DNA of 64,000 bases from Paraburkholderia sp. FT54 (GTDB lineage Bacteria; Pseudomonadota; Gammaproteobacteria; Burkholderiales; Burkholderiaceae), in the NCBI RefSeq assembly GCF_031585635.1, contig NZ_CP134196.1, positions 992,001 through 1,056,000 of the forward strand, given 5' to 3'. Numbering within the stretch: position 1 is the first letter of the stretch; each line of letters opens with the position of its first letter. The notes below the pieces were generated by a model. That model made no database searches. It was not told the DNA's origin and saw only the letters and a program-made list of their open reading frames with translations. Below, in pieces: positions 10,041 through 18,899 of the stretch. Position numbers and translations under genes: made by a program.

Positions 10041-11428
10041 GCGTCGGCTCCCGCGGTGGGCTGAGCCTGTGCCGTCGCCGGCTTCAAGGCCTGTTTCATC
10101 GTCTCCACCCAATAGCGATGCTGTACGGTGTAGAGTCCCTCGTCCTCGGTTTTGACGCCGCTCATCAACGGCTTCAGGCCGATCCGGCTCGCCGCTTCGT
10201 CCGGACCTTCGATCCAGTGACGCGCGCCACGGCACATGTCGTTCCATTCGAGCGCGCTGCCGGCATAGCCTTGCTGACAGGCGCGAAACTCTTCGAGGTC
10301 GTCGGGCGTCGCCATGCCGCTCACGTTGAAGAAGTCCTCGTACTGACGGATGCGGCGGGCGCGTGCCTCGGCCGATTCACCCTTGGGCGCGATGCAGTAG
10401 ATCGTCACTTCGGTTTTGTCGACGGACAGAGGCCGCAGCAGGCGGATCTGCGAGCCGAACTGGTCCATCAAATACACGTTCGGATAGAGGCACAGGTTGC
10501 GCGAGTTCTGGATCATCCAGTCGGCGGTTTCGCTGCCGCAGCGCGCCGCGAACGCGTCACGCTGGCTGAAATTCGGCCGGTCTTCCGGATTGGCCCAACG
10601 CGACCACAGCAACATGTGGCCGTGTTCGAACGCATAGAAGCCGCCGCCTTGGCGGCCCCAGTTGCCGGCGTCCATCGCGCGGACCTGATCGACGCGGGCG
10701 TTTTCTTCCTTGCGATGATTGGTCGTCGCCGCGTAGTTCCAGTGAACCGCGGAGACGTGGTATCCGTCGGCGCCGTTTTCGGTTTGCAGTTTCCAGTTGC
10801 CTTCGTAGGTATACGTCGACGCGCCGCGCAGCACTTCGAGTCCGTCTTCAGACTGATCGACGATCATGTCGATGATGCGCGCGGCCTCGCCGAGAAATTC
10901 CTCCAGCGGCAGCACGTCGGCGTTCAGACTGCCGAACAGAAAGCCGCGGTAGCTCTGAAAGCGCGCGATCTTCTTCAGGTCGTGCGAGCCTTCCTTGTTG
11001 AAGCACTCGGGATAGCCCGCGTCTTCCGGGTCTTTGACCTTCAGCAGCTTGCCGCTATTGTTGAAGGTCCAGCCGTGGAACGGGCAGGTGTAGGTGGCTT
11101 TGTTGCCGCGCTTGTGACGGCACAGCATCGCGCCGCGGTGCGTGCACGCATTGATGAAGGCGTTCAGTTCGCCTTGCCGGTTGCGCGCGATCACGACCGG
11201 CTGGCGTCCCATGTGCGTGGTGTAGTAATCGTTGTTGTTCGGAATCTGGCTTTCGTGCGCCAGATAAATCCAGTTGCCCTCGAAGATATGCCGCATTTCG
11301 AGTTCGAAGAGAGCGGGATCGGTAAAGGCGCTGCGATGCAGACGATAGTCGCCGCGCTCGGCGTCTTCGACCAGAAAGTCGTCGATGCGGGTGAGGCGCG
11401 GTGCTCGCTCGGGGTAAATCGGAATCAT
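10037..11428 (-). CDS. benA: Benzoate 1,2-dioxygenase large (alpha) subunit
   Basis: 463 residues. The Rieske [2Fe-2S] ligands are C95, H97, C115 and H118 (CTHRGAML...CPFHGW). The catalytic domain carries the mononuclear iron histidines H224 and H229 ([10 protein letters not shown]). With BenB and BenC it converts benzoate to the 1,2-cis-diol. The ATG at 11428 follows AGGAGACAACC, an excellent ribosome-binding site. The gene is 82 nt downstream of catA on the same strand. Substituted benzoates or anthranilate are possible alternative substrates, but the catA-benABCD order supports benzoate. Confidence 0.96.
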   Translation of the reverse strand: MIPIYPERAPRLTRIDDFLVEDAERGDYRLHRSAFTDPALFELEMRHIFEGNWIYLAHESQIPNNNDYYTTHMGRQPVVIARNRQGELNAFINACTHRGAMLCRHKRGNKATYTCPFHGWTFNNSGKLLKVKDPEDAGYPECFNKEGSHDLKKIARFQSYRGFLFGSLNADVLPLEEFLGEAARIIDMIVDQSEDGLEVLRGASTYTYEGNWKLQTENGADGYHVSAVHWNYAATTNHRKEENARVDQVRAMDAGNWGRQGGGFYAFEHGHMLLWSRWANPEDRPNFSQRDAFAARCGSETADWMIQNSRNLCLYPNVYLMDQFGSQIRLLRPLSVDKTEVTIYCIAPKGESAEARARRIRQYEDFFNVSGMATPDDLEEFRACQQGYAGSALEWNDMCRGARHWIEGPDEAASRIGLKPLMSGVKTEDEGLYTVQHRYWVETMKQALKPATAQAQPTAGADA

Positions 11429-11510
11429 GGTTGTCTCCTGAATCGTAATCGCGGGCAAATCACGTGATGCGTGTCGCCCGGCGGGCTGCAACTGCATGCA
11501 GCCGCAGGCA

Positions 11511-12431
11511 CTAAGCAGCGGCGCGAATGTGCTCGACTTCGGTCGCGGACGTGGCCGCGTGCTCCGCGTTCAGGCGGAAGTCGAAGTCGATTGAAACGAA
11601 GGCCTGCGTCAGACCGTGCGCGGCGATCCGGTCCGCCGCCGTAATCCGTTCGACAGGCGGCACGAGGCCCTCGCGGCTAGCGAACGCGAAGTCGTCCCAC
11701 AGGTACTCGTCGCCGTCGATGTTGATTTGCGTCGTGAGCTTGCGGTGACCGGGCGCGGACACGAAGAAGTGGATATGCGCGGGGCGCCGTCCATGACGGC
11801 CGAGTTTGTCGAGCAGGCGTTGGGTCGTGCCGTCCGGCGGACAGCCGTAACCCACCGGCACGATGCTACGGAAGCAATAGCGGCCGTTGCTATCGGCAAT
11901 GATCGTGCGGCGCAGGTTGAAGTCCGGCTGCGTCTTGTCGAAGAAGGAGTAGTTGCCCTTCAGGTTCGCGTGCCAGACCTCGACCTGCGCGCCCGGCAGC
12001 GGTTTGCCGTCGATGTCGTACACCGTGCCTTGCATGAAGAGCACGTCGCCGTCGGCGGCTTCGGTCGCGTCGTCGAGCCGCGCGAAGCCTTCGCTTTCCG
12101 GCGCGCCGGCCACATACAGCGGACCTTCGATGGTGCGCGGCGTCGCGCCCGTGAGGCCGGCTTCGGCATCCGCTTCATCCATGCGGATATCCAGAAAGCG
12201 TTCGAGGCCGAGCCCGGCGGCCAGCAGCCCCAGTTCCTGGGTGGCGCCCGCTTCGGAGAAGTATTCGATGCCTTTCCAGACTTCGCTGGCAGTGAGGTCC
12301 AGATCTTCAATGGCTTTGAACAGATCGCTCGTCAGCCGCACGACGACCTGCTGCGTGCGCGCGTCGACGTTGCCTTTGCCGGTGTCCACCAGAAAGCCGC
12401 GAACGAGGGACTCGATATCGGAATGTTTCAT
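11511..12431 (-). CDS. catA: Catechol 1,2-dioxygenase
   Basis: 306 residues, a typical intradiol dioxygenase. The Fe(III) ligands are visible as Y161 (GNYSFFD), Y195 ([10 protein letters not shown]), H219 and H221 ([10 protein letters not shown]). The N-terminal helical dimerisation domain covers about the first 100 residues. It cleaves catechol to cis,cis-muconate, so the operon takes benzoate as far as the ortho pathway; catB and catC are not in this window. The gene is first in the operon behind a TGGAG Shine-Dalgarno and is separated from the divergent LysR gene by a 175-nt control region. Confidence 0.97.
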   Translation of the reverse strand: MKHSDIESLVRGFLVDTGKGNVDARTQQVVVRLTSDLFKAIEDLDLTASEVWKGIEYFSEAGATQELGLLAAGLGLERFLDIRMDEADAEAGLTGATPRTIEGPLYVAGAPESEGFARLDDATEAADGDVLFMQGTVYDIDGKPLPGAQVEVWHANLKGNYSFFDKTQPDFNLRRTIIADSNGRYCFRSIVPVGYGCPPDGTTQRLLDKLGRHGRRPAHIHFFVSAPGHRKLTTQINIDGDEYLWDDFAFASREGLVPPVERITAADRIAAHGLTQAFVSIDFDFRLNAEHAATSATEVEHIRAAA

Positions 12432-12538
12432 TGTCTGCTCCAGTACTCTGCTTTTCGAGGGCGCCGCGAAACGCTGCCGCTGTCGCCGTGTAATGCCCGG
12501 AAGGTATGATTTGTTTTGTCTTCAGGCGTGAATGCAGG

Positions 12539-12566
12539 ATAATGGGCGCGGGTTTGCGGCGTCCAA
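12539..12566 (-). promoter_or_regulatory. Candidate catA-ben promoter
   Basis: On the minus strand TTGGAC (12566-12561) and CATTAT (12544-12539) are separated by 16 bp, a weak sigma-70 promoter of the kind LysR activators need. It lies about 110 nt before the catA start and directly abuts the dyad described next. Inferred from sequence only. Confidence 0.35.
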
Positions 12567-12602
12567 CACCGTTTCAGTATTAGTTCTATATCTGAAAGGT
12601 AT
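12566..12602. promoter_or_regulatory. Candidate CatR/BenM operator (imperfect palindrome of two LysR boxes)
   Basis: Read on the minus strand, 12580-12566 fits ATAC-N7-GTGT and 12602-12588 fits ATAC-N7-ATAT, close to the ATAC-N7-GTAT box known for BenM and CatM. The two units also face each other as an inverted repeat, with TTTCAG (12572-12577) mirrored by CTGAAA (12592-12597) and TAG mirrored by CTA inside. The palindrome ends 4 nt before the LysR start codon and borders the candidate catA promoter. Binding here could both activate catA-ben and block transcription of the regulator gene. Confidence 0.5.
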
Positions 12603-12606
12603 AGTC

Positions 12607-13524
12607 ATGGAATTGCGCCATTTACGCTATTTCGTCGCGGTCGCCGAGGAGCGCAATTTCACGCGCGCGGCCGAACGTCTGCACATTGCGCAGCCGCCGC
12701 TCAGCCGGCAGATCCAGCAGTTGGAGGAATCGCTCGGCGTGCTGCTGTTCGAGCGCGGCTCGCGGCCACTCAAACTGAGCGACGCGGGGCGCTTCTTCTA
12801 TTCGCACGCGGTGCAGTTGCTGGCGCAAACCGCCGAGCTGGAATCGATGACCCGGCGCGTCGGCAAGATCGAGCGCAGCCTGTCGATCGGTTTCGTCGGC
12901 TCGACTCTGTACGGCATGCTGCCGAAAATCATCCGGCGCTTTCGCAATGAAAACAGCGCGGTGGAGTTGAGCCTCCACGAGCTGTCCACCATGGACCAGA
13001 TCAAGGCGTTGAAGGAAGGGCGCATCGACGTCGGCTTCGGCCGCATCCGTCACGAGGATCCGAGCGTGCGGCGGGTCGTGTTACGCGAGGAGCGCATGAT
13101 CGTGGCGCTGCCCGTGGGACATCCGCTCAGTTTGTCGAAGCCCGCGCTCTCGCTGCACGATCTGGTCGGCGAGACGCTGATCATTTTCCCCAAGGCGCCG
13201 CGTCCGAGCTTTGCGGACCAGGTGCTCGCGGCGTTCCACGACCGCTCGCTCAAACCGCAGCGCCTCTACGAAACGCGTGAATTGCAGATCGCACTTGGTC
13301 TGGTGGCGGCGGGCGAAGGCGTCGCGATCGTGCCCAGCAGCGTGTACGGATTGAAGCGCGATGACGTGAGCTACATGAATCTGGACGACCCGAACCTCGT
13401 GTCGCCGGTGATCATGAGTATGCGCATGCTCGACGAATCCGAGGACATCAGCGCGATGCTCAAGTTGATCTACGCGCTGTATGTCGAGGAGCAGATGGAG
13501 TTTTTGCCGCCTGGCGAGCGTTGA
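12607..13524 (+). CDS. LysR-family activator of catechol/benzoate degradation (CatR/BenM type)
   Basis: 305 residues. The N-terminal winged helix (MELRHLRYFVAVAEERNFTR, then RLHIAQPPLSRQIQQLEE) is the form seen in CatR, CatM and BenM, followed by a periplasmic-binding-like effector domain. It presumably responds to cis,cis-muconate and/or benzoate and activates the divergent catA-benABCD operon. ATG at 12607 was chosen because the conserved family start MELRHLRYF begins there with AAAGGT upstream; the longer frame from 12532 would read through the operator. CatR and BenM cannot be told apart from this sequence alone. Confidence 0.9.
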   Translation: MELRHLRYFVAVAEERNFTRAAERLHIAQPPLSRQIQQLEESLGVLLFERGSRPLKLSDAGRFFYSHAVQLLAQTAELESMTRRVGKIERSLSIGFVGSTLYGMLPKIIRRFRNENSAVELSLHELSTMDQIKALKEGRIDVGFGRIRHEDPSVRRVVLREERMIVALPVGHPLSLSKPALSLHDLVGETLIIFPKAPRPSFADQVLAAFHDRSLKPQRLYETRELQIALGLVAAGEGVAIVPSSVYGLKRDDVSYMNLDDPNLVSPVIMSMRMLDESEDISAMLKLIYALYVEEQMEFLPPGER

Positions 13525-13536
13525 GTGCTGGCCGCT

Positions 13537-14133
13537 TTACGCCTCGGTCACCTGCAAATGATAGAGGCCCCAGGGCGATAGCTCGAACCGGTCCTTGAGC
13601 GGCTTGCTCGACAACTCGGGGATGTTGTCCGCGTCGTAGGTCGCCCATAGCGGACCGACGCCGCCAAGCGGCAGGGGCTTGCCGTCCATTTGCGTCGCCA
13701 CGATGAATCGATACGCGCGCACTTTGTCCAGCGTCGTCGCGACAGCGTAGCCGTCCACCGCATGCATGACGATTTGCGTGCTCCCCGCGTTCGGTGCGCC
13801 GACATAATCGAGCACGTTCGTGAGCAGTGGGCCGCTCAAGGCGTGCTGGCGCGAATCGTATTCGGTGGTGGGCTTGATCGTCACGGCCGGCATGCCGGCG
13901 AGCGAAGCGAAATCGACGCCATATGCTTCGGAGAACTTGACCTGATGCTTGGCGAGCAGCTGATCGAAGGCGGGATCGAGCGCGCCGCGATTGTGACGCT
14001 TGATCGCGCCGGTGATCGTCAGAACGACGGGCGATGCCGCACAGGCCTCCTTCCGGACGCGCTGGCTGCCGAATGCGGGCGCAGCCGCCGCGCTCAATAG
14101 CGCAGCGCTGGTCAGGAACTGGCGTTTATTCAT
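13537..14133 (-). CDS. Exported SUOX-fold (molybdopterin-dependent oxidoreductase-like) protein
   Basis: 198 residues. A signal peptide covers about residues 1-22 (MNKRQFLTSAALLSAAAAPA); the KRQFL start resembles a weak Tat signal. The mature part carries the LPLGGVGPLWATYDAD motif seen in short proteins annotated as molybdopterin-dependent oxidoreductases. The only cysteine is C31, near the signal peptide, so the cofactor-ligating cysteine of true sulfite-oxidase enzymes is missing and Moco binding is doubtful. It stands alone between a LysR gene on the plus strand and a LysR gene on the minus strand. No partner heme or membrane subunit is nearby. Confidence 0.7.
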   Translation of the reverse strand: MNKRQFLTSAALLSAAAAPAFGSQRVRKEACAASPVVLTITGAIKRHNRGALDPAFDQLLAKHQVKFSEAYGVDFASLAGMPAVTIKPTTEYDSRQHALSGPLLTNVLDYVGAPNAGSTQIVMHAVDGYAVATTLDKVRAYRFIVATQMDGKPLPLGGVGPLWATYDADNIPELSSKPLKDRFELSPWGLYHLQVTEA

Positions 14134-14345
14134 TGGCGTGGTCTCCGGACGATAAGAGGGGCGACGCGTTCGGCCAGATCGTCGCGGTCCCTATTGTCGG
14201 GCAATAGCCGCTGACTGTGTCACGGTCACGCTGTATATATCGCGCTGCTTGCATATGTTCATGGCTCGTCCACGCTATTCGACTGGCGCGCTTTCTTCGG
14301 CAGACTGCCGGAATAAGCATCTCGACGGTCGAGCGCGCAGCGCGA

Positions 14346-15653
14346 CTAGTTCGCGGCGATATTGATCGTGCGCGTGACGTCGACCACCGAGAGGCGAATC
14401 GCATCGATCAACGCGCGCGCGGCAGGCGAAGGCGTGCCCGCCGCGCGCACGGTGAGGCCGATCTCGCGCCGGGTGTTGTGCAACTGCACGTCGAGCACCG
14501 CCAGTTGCCCGGACTGGACCTCATGGTGCAACTGTTGCGCCGACAGCGCGGCCGCCATGTCCGTACCGAGCAGCAGGCCGCGAATGACCGCGAGGTCGGC
14601 GGTTTCGACCGTGGGCATGGGCGGCTTCACTTTCATGCGCTTGAATTGCGCCTCGAACAGCGCGCGCGCCGGCGCGTGGCTGCGCGGCAGGATCCACTGC
14701 GCGTCGCGCAAGTCCATGATGGTCAGCTTGCGCGCGTGCGTGAGCGGATGCTCGCGGCGCACCAGCACGACCATGTCTTCCGACATCAGGCGCTCGTTTT
14801 TCAGGCCGCTGCTGGCGTCGTTGTCGCGCAGCGCGCCGAGAATGAAATCGATGTCGCCGGCACGCAGACCCGCGACGAGCGCTTCGTAATTGCTTTCGTC
14901 GGTAACGACCCGCACGCCCGGATGTTCCGAGGTCATTCGTGCGATCGCTTTGGGCAGGATCAGCGTGCGTCCGAGCGGCAGCGCGCCGACCGTCACCGAG
15001 CCTTGAATCTTGCCGTGCAATGCGGCGATGTCGTCGGGCACGTGCCGCAGCTCGTTCAACGCGCGGCGCACGTGCAGCAGAAACGTTTCGCCTTCCGTGG
15101 TGAGCAGAATGCCGCGCGGGCTTCGATGAAAAAGACTCAGGCCCGAGCCGCTTTCCAGCACGCGAATCGCGGTGCTCACGGCAGGCTGGCTGATGCCGAA
15201 GGTCTTCGCGGCGCTAGGCATGTGCCGGTGCCGCGCGAGCGCCACGAACAGTTGAAGTCGCCGCGTGTTGAGCAGATACGCCGGCAATGCGCCTTCCGCG
15301 GCGGGCCGGCGGCGCGCTTGCCGCGCGCCGCACCAGTGCGCGAGTTCTTCCAGTTCCGCGAAAATCCGTTCGCAACGCAGCAGCACGGCGCGTCCCACGG
15401 GTGTCGGCAACATGCCCGACGGGCCGCGGTCGAACAGGGGCTCGCCGAGCGCGGACTCCAGTTCCTGCACGGAGCGCGTGACGGCCGACTGCGCGCGAAA
15501 CAGCGCAGCGGCGGCGCGCGTTGCGCTGCCCATATCGGCGACGAGCCGAAACACGCGCAACTGTGCAAGGTTGAGCAATTCCTTGCTGCCAGAGGCCGCC
15601 GATATCCTGGCCGACGCCGGGTTGCTCGCGGAGGACGTGGCGGCCCTCGTCAT
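14346..15653 (-). CDS. LysR-family regulator with two tandem HTH domains
   Basis: 435 residues, against about 300 for ordinary LysR proteins. Two LysR-type winged helices occur in series: one at about residues 27-85 (LAQLRVFRLVADMGSATRAA, then AQSAVTRSVQELESALGEPL) and one at about 127-190 (TRRLQLFVALARHRHMPSAA, then GISQPAVSTAIRVLESGSGL). A normal effector-binding domain follows. The ATG overlaps the stop of the upstream GntR gene (ATGA at 15650-15653), so the two regulators are translationally coupled. The divergent porin gene 1.2 kb away may be a target, but no catabolic enzyme is adjacent. Family function clear; regulated pathway unknown. Confidence 0.85.
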   Translation of the reverse strand: MTRAATSSASNPASARISAASGSKELLNLAQLRVFRLVADMGSATRAAAALFRAQSAVTRSVQELESALGEPLFDRGPSGMLPTPVGRAVLLRCERIFAELEELAHWCGARQARRRPAAEGALPAYLLNTRRLQLFVALARHRHMPSAAKTFGISQPAVSTAIRVLESGSGLSLFHRSPRGILLTTEGETFLLHVRRALNELRHVPDDIAALHGKIQGSVTVGALPLGRTLILPKAIARMTSEHPGVRVVTDESNYEALVAGLRAGDIDFILGALRDNDASSGLKNERLMSEDMVVLVRREHPLTHARKLTIMDLRDAQWILPRSHAPARALFEAQFKRMKVKPPMPTVETADLAVIRGLLLGTDMAAALSAQQLHHEVQSGQLAVLDVQLHNTRREIGLTVRAAGTPSPAARALIDAIRLSVVDVTRTINIAAN

Positions 15654-16351
15654 GCCGCGCCCGCGATCAGATGCAGTGTCGGCAGCGACAGGTTCAGGCT
15701 TTCCTTCGAGATGTGCGTGTGTTCTTTCATCAACGCTTCCACACGCGCGCCGTCGCCTTTCTTCAGTGCGTCCGCAATCGCGTGATGCTGGCGATGCGCG
15801 TACATCAGCATCATGAACTGGCGCTCCCTGGCGGATTCGTCGAAGGCGACCGTGGAGGGCGAGACGAACGGGATCTTGTCGTTCAGGCTCAGCGCCGCGC
15901 TCACGGCCGCGTTTTGCGCCGCCTCGACGATGAGCGCATGAAAGCGCCCGTTCATGGCGGCGTAGCGCACGTCGTCGCCCTGGCGCAGATGTCCTTTGCT
16001 GAAGATCTCGTCGCCTTCGCGCAGGCACTCGTCGAGCGATGCAGCCAGCGCCGGTCCCACACCGCTCTGCGCGACTGAACGCGCGGCGAGTCCTTCGAGC
16101 ACGCCGCGCACATCGATGCCGTTCAACACGTCTGTGACGCTGAAACGGCGCACGACATAGCCGCGCCCGCCGGAACGGTCCAGCAGCCCCTCGGAGGACA
16201 ACACGCTCAGCGCATAGCGCAGCGGCGTGCGCGACACGCCGAGCCATTGCGCGAGCTGTGCTTCCACGAGCCGCTGGCCGGGCGACAGTTCGCCCGCCAG
16301 AATCTTCTCGCGTAAGGTCTGGACAATCGCCTGTTGGGTGGTCTCGTTCAT
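15650..16351 (-). CDS. GntR-family (FCD/FadR-type) transcriptional regulator
   Basis: 233 residues from ATG at 16351. The N-terminal winged helix (TLREKILAGELSPGQRLVEA, then LGVSRTPLRYALSVLSSEGL) is followed by an all-helical FCD effector domain with the metal-site pattern D...N.RFH, H (MNGRFHALIVEAA, then HRQHHAIADAL). FCD regulators usually repress genes for organic acids or aromatic breakdown. A TATACT -10-like element lies about 28 nt upstream on the minus strand. The gene is first in a two-gene operon with the tandem-HTH LysR gene. Extending upstream to 16444 adds only basic residues and is not favoured. Confidence 0.88.
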   Translation of the reverse strand: MNETTQQAIVQTLREKILAGELSPGQRLVEAQLAQWLGVSRTPLRYALSVLSSEGLLDRSGGRGYVVRRFSVTDVLNGIDVRGVLEGLAARSVAQSGVGPALAASLDECLREGDEIFSKGHLRQGDDVRYAAMNGRFHALIVEAAQNAAVSAALSLNDKIPFVSPSTVAFDESARERQFMMLMYAHRQHHAIADALKKGDGARVEALMKEHTHISKESLNLSLPTLHLIAGAA

Positions 16352-16823
16352 TGCTATCGACTCGCTGGACGCCGTCAAGTATAGCCATGCGCGCAGCGGT
16401 ACACCACGCTTGCCGAGAGGCTTGCGTCTTCGTTTCAGGGCCATCTGTTTTGTTTATTGCGAGTGGCCGGATGCGAGCGCGGGCGAAAACCGGATACGCA
16501 TGCTCGGGATACCGACGAAACCATGTGCCGCGCGGGTTGCAGCGCCGCTCCGAACGCCGGAAAGCGACACTCTGAGCCATTTCGAGCAATTTCCCCTGAG
16601 CCCGCGCGTGGTTTACCCGCACTTTCTTCAAGCCGGCGCGATTCTTATCTTCGTATCCCAAGACGGTTGTTAAGGCTGACTCGCCGGTTGGGGCGGGTTA
16701 TCCGATCGGTGAAACGGCGGTTGCAGAAACGACGGGCCATCACGCGACGCCGCGGATGAACCACACCCAGGCGCTGGGCAAAAAGTATTTCAACAAGAGA
16801 CGTAGCAATTGGAGATCTGGAGC
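16352..16823. other. 472-bp intergenic region between divergent GntR and porin genes
   Basis: No credible gene, tRNA or strong hairpin is seen. It must hold both promoters: a TATACT -10-like element for the GntR gene near 16379-16384 (minus strand), and an unidentified porin promoter, probably near the AT-richer stretch 16640-16675. Confidence 0.5.
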
Positions 16824-18044
16824 ATGAAAAAAAATATCAGACGTGTCGATGCCGTGCTGTTCGGCGCAGCAATCGCAGCGGCCGTGCCGGCCTTTGCTCA
16901 AAGCAGCGTGACCTTGTACGGTATTGTCGATAATGGCCTGTCGTATACCAACAATCAATCGACGCTCGGTTCGACCAGCGGCGGTAAATCGGCCGTCAAG
17001 ATGACGCCTGGCGTATGGGCCGGCAGCCGCTTCGGTCTGAAGGGCGGCGAGGACCTGGGCGGCGGCACGAAGGCGATCTTCCAGCTCGAATCCGGTTTCA
17101 ATTCGGCGACGGGCGGCCAGCAATACACCAACGCGATGTTCGGCCGCCAGGCATGGGTCGGCTTGACCAACCCTGTGTACGGTACCTTCACGGCGGGCCG
17201 GCAATACGCATCGTATTACCAGTTGCTCTCGCCCTACAGTCCGACGACCTGGATCACCGGCTACTACGGCGCGCACCCGGGCGATATCGACGGCCTCGAC
17301 ACGATCTACCGTGCGAACAACACGTTGGAGTACACGTCGCCGAAGTTCTATGGTCTGACGGCGAGCGGGTCGTATTCGCTCGGCGGTGTGGCGGGCAGTA
17401 CGAACCGCGGCTCGACGTGGTCGACGGCAGTGCAGTATGCAATGGGCCCGGTGGGTCTCGCGGTCGGCTTCTCGCGAATCAACAACTCGACCTTGGGCGG
17501 CGGTGCGTGGGGCGCGGATTCGACCACCACCAACGGCGGCTCGCAGATCGGCGTCTCCGCGCTGACGAACGGCTATCAGACCGCGCAGGCACAGCAGCGT
17601 TTTGCGGTCGGCGGCGGCTACACGTTCAATAGCGCATGGGATGTCACGGCTACGTACTCGAACGTGCAGTACATTCCGGGCACCGGTTCGAAGTTCCATG
17701 ACACGGAGATCTGGAACACCGGCGGTCTGGTTCTGCACTGGACGCCGGCGATTGCGTGGGATTTCGGCGCGGGCTACAGCTACACGCGGGCGACGCGCGC
17801 GAACGGCATCGACGACAATGCGCAATATCACCAGTTCAACCTCTCGCAGTACTACTCGTTGTCCAAGCGCACCGGCTTGTATGCGCTCGAGGCGTATCAG
17901 AAAGCGAAGGGCAAGACGCTGGGCACCAACGGCGCCGGGCAGATCATCGACGCTACGGCGACACTCGGCGACGGCTACAACTCCACGCCGTCTTCGTCAG
18001 GCAGTCAGGTGGCGGTTGGGGTGGGGATTATTCATCGGTTCTGA
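16824..18044 (+). CDS. Gram-negative general porin (beta-proteobacterial OmpC-like)
   Basis: 406 residues. The signal peptide ends at PAFAQ (about residue 24), followed by the family's standard mature start SSVTLYGIVDNGLSYTNN. The GSRFGLKGGEDLGGGTKAIF and RQAWVGL motifs are typical of trimeric 16-strand porins of Burkholderiales. The last residues (VAVGVGIIHRF) end in Phe, the outer-membrane assembly signal. A GGAG Shine-Dalgarno precedes ATG at 16824. It diverges from the GntR/LysR pair, so it may be the uptake channel of that unknown regulon. Confidence 0.95.
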   Translation: MKKNIRRVDAVLFGAAIAAAVPAFAQSSVTLYGIVDNGLSYTNNQSTLGSTSGGKSAVKMTPGVWAGSRFGLKGGEDLGGGTKAIFQLESGFNSATGGQQYTNAMFGRQAWVGLTNPVYGTFTAGRQYASYYQLLSPYSPTTWITGYYGAHPGDIDGLDTIYRANNTLEYTSPKFYGLTASGSYSLGGVAGSTNRGSTWSTAVQYAMGPVGLAVGFSRINNSTLGGGAWGADSTTTNGGSQIGVSALTNGYQTAQAQQRFAVGGGYTFNSAWDVTATYSNVQYIPGTGSKFHDTEIWNTGGLVLHWTPAIAWDFGAGYSYTRATRANGIDDNAQYHQFNLSQYYSLSKRTGLYALEAYQKAKGKTLGTNGAGQIIDATATLGDGYNSTPSSSGSQVAVGVGIIHRF

Positions 18045-18068
18045 TCTGAAGTCTTTCGTGGTGAAGCG

Positions 18069-18101
18069 GGCCGGGTTGCGACACACGCATCCGGCCTTTT
18101 T
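18069..18101 (+). terminator. Rho-independent terminator of the porin gene
   Basis: GGCCGG (18069-18074) pairs with CCGGCC (18091-18096), followed immediately by five T residues, 25 nt after the porin stop codon. The 16-nt loop is longer than ideal. Confidence 0.6.
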
Positions 18102-18232
18102 CATCCTCGCGCATGCTCTCGCGTTGCGCCCGTCCTATTACATGCGAGGTAATTGGCACGCCTCACCCTCACGCCTAATCTTCGGTTGTCGCGCAGTTCA
18201 CCCCGAGCCGCGTTCACTATCGAGGACACATC

Positions 18233-18781
18233 ATGTCGACGTTTCAGGTTCACACCATCGACTCCGCACCGGCGCAATCCAAACCGGTATTGCAGCAACT
18301 CCAGCAGACTTTCGGCTTCATCCCCAACATCGCGGGGACCATGGCCGAATCGCCCGTGCTGATCAGCGCCTTCATTCAACTGTTTCAGAAAGTCCATTCG
18401 GGCACGTTCACGGAAGCGCAGATCCAGACGCTGCTGTTGACGAATGCCGTCACCAACGCATGTACATGGGCGGTCGCGTTTCACACTGCATTGGCGCTGA
18501 ACGAAGGGCTCAATTCCGCCGACATCGAAGCGATTCGCGCGGGCCGCCCGCCCGCGGACCGCAAACATGCCGCGCTCTCCATGTTGACGAAGACCGCGAT
18601 CGAGAAGCGCGGCCATCTCGACGGGCACGACGTGAGCGCATTTCTGGAAGCCGGTTTCCGTCGCGATCAGGTACTCGAGGTGCTCGCGGTGGCGGCGGCC
18701 TCGACGATCACGAACTACGTGGGCAGCATCACGCAGCCGCCGCTGGAAGCGCAGTTCCAGGTTCACGCCTGGCAGGCTTGA
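18233..18781 (+). CDS. Carboxymuconolactone decarboxylase/AhpD-fold protein lacking one redox Cys
   Basis: 182 residues with the all-helical AhpD fold (TFGFIPNIAGTMAESP at the start, FTEAQIQTLLLTNAVTNACTW in the core). The usual CxxCxxxH active site reads C77-T-W-A80-VAF-H84: the second cysteine is alanine, so a thiol-disulfide peroxidase-partner role is doubtful. It precedes an XRE-MmyB regulator on the same strand by 118 nt. Small oxidoreductases are often controlled by such adjacent regulators, though the regulator is normally upstream or divergent. Confidence 0.8.
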   Translation: MSTFQVHTIDSAPAQSKPVLQQLQQTFGFIPNIAGTMAESPVLISAFIQLFQKVHSGTFTEAQIQTLLLTNAVTNACTWAVAFHTALALNEGLNSADIEAIRAGRPPADRKHAALSMLTKTAIEKRGHLDGHDVSAFLEAGFRRDQVLEVLAVAAASTITNYVGSITQPPLEAQFQVHAWQA

Positions 18782-18899
18782 GTCTCGCGTGGGAAGTTGC
18801 GGTCAGCGCAAGCGAGTATGCTGACCGGCGAGGTTCGGTCGAGCGGCGCTGGCCGGTCACCGAACTTTCCATCTTTATCGACTAGCGGACAAGAAAGCG

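Noticed and set aside
14217..15785. 522-codon plus-strand open frame across the tandem-HTH LysR gene
   Set aside because: Composition is Arg/His/Gln-rich, there is no ribosome-binding site, and it overlaps a well-supported regulator on the other strand.
14346..16661. A single 771-residue minus-strand protein covering the LysR gene and beyond
   Set aside because: Its N-terminal half is an out-of-frame reading of the GntR gene. The real LysR start is the ATG at 15653, overlapping the GntR stop.
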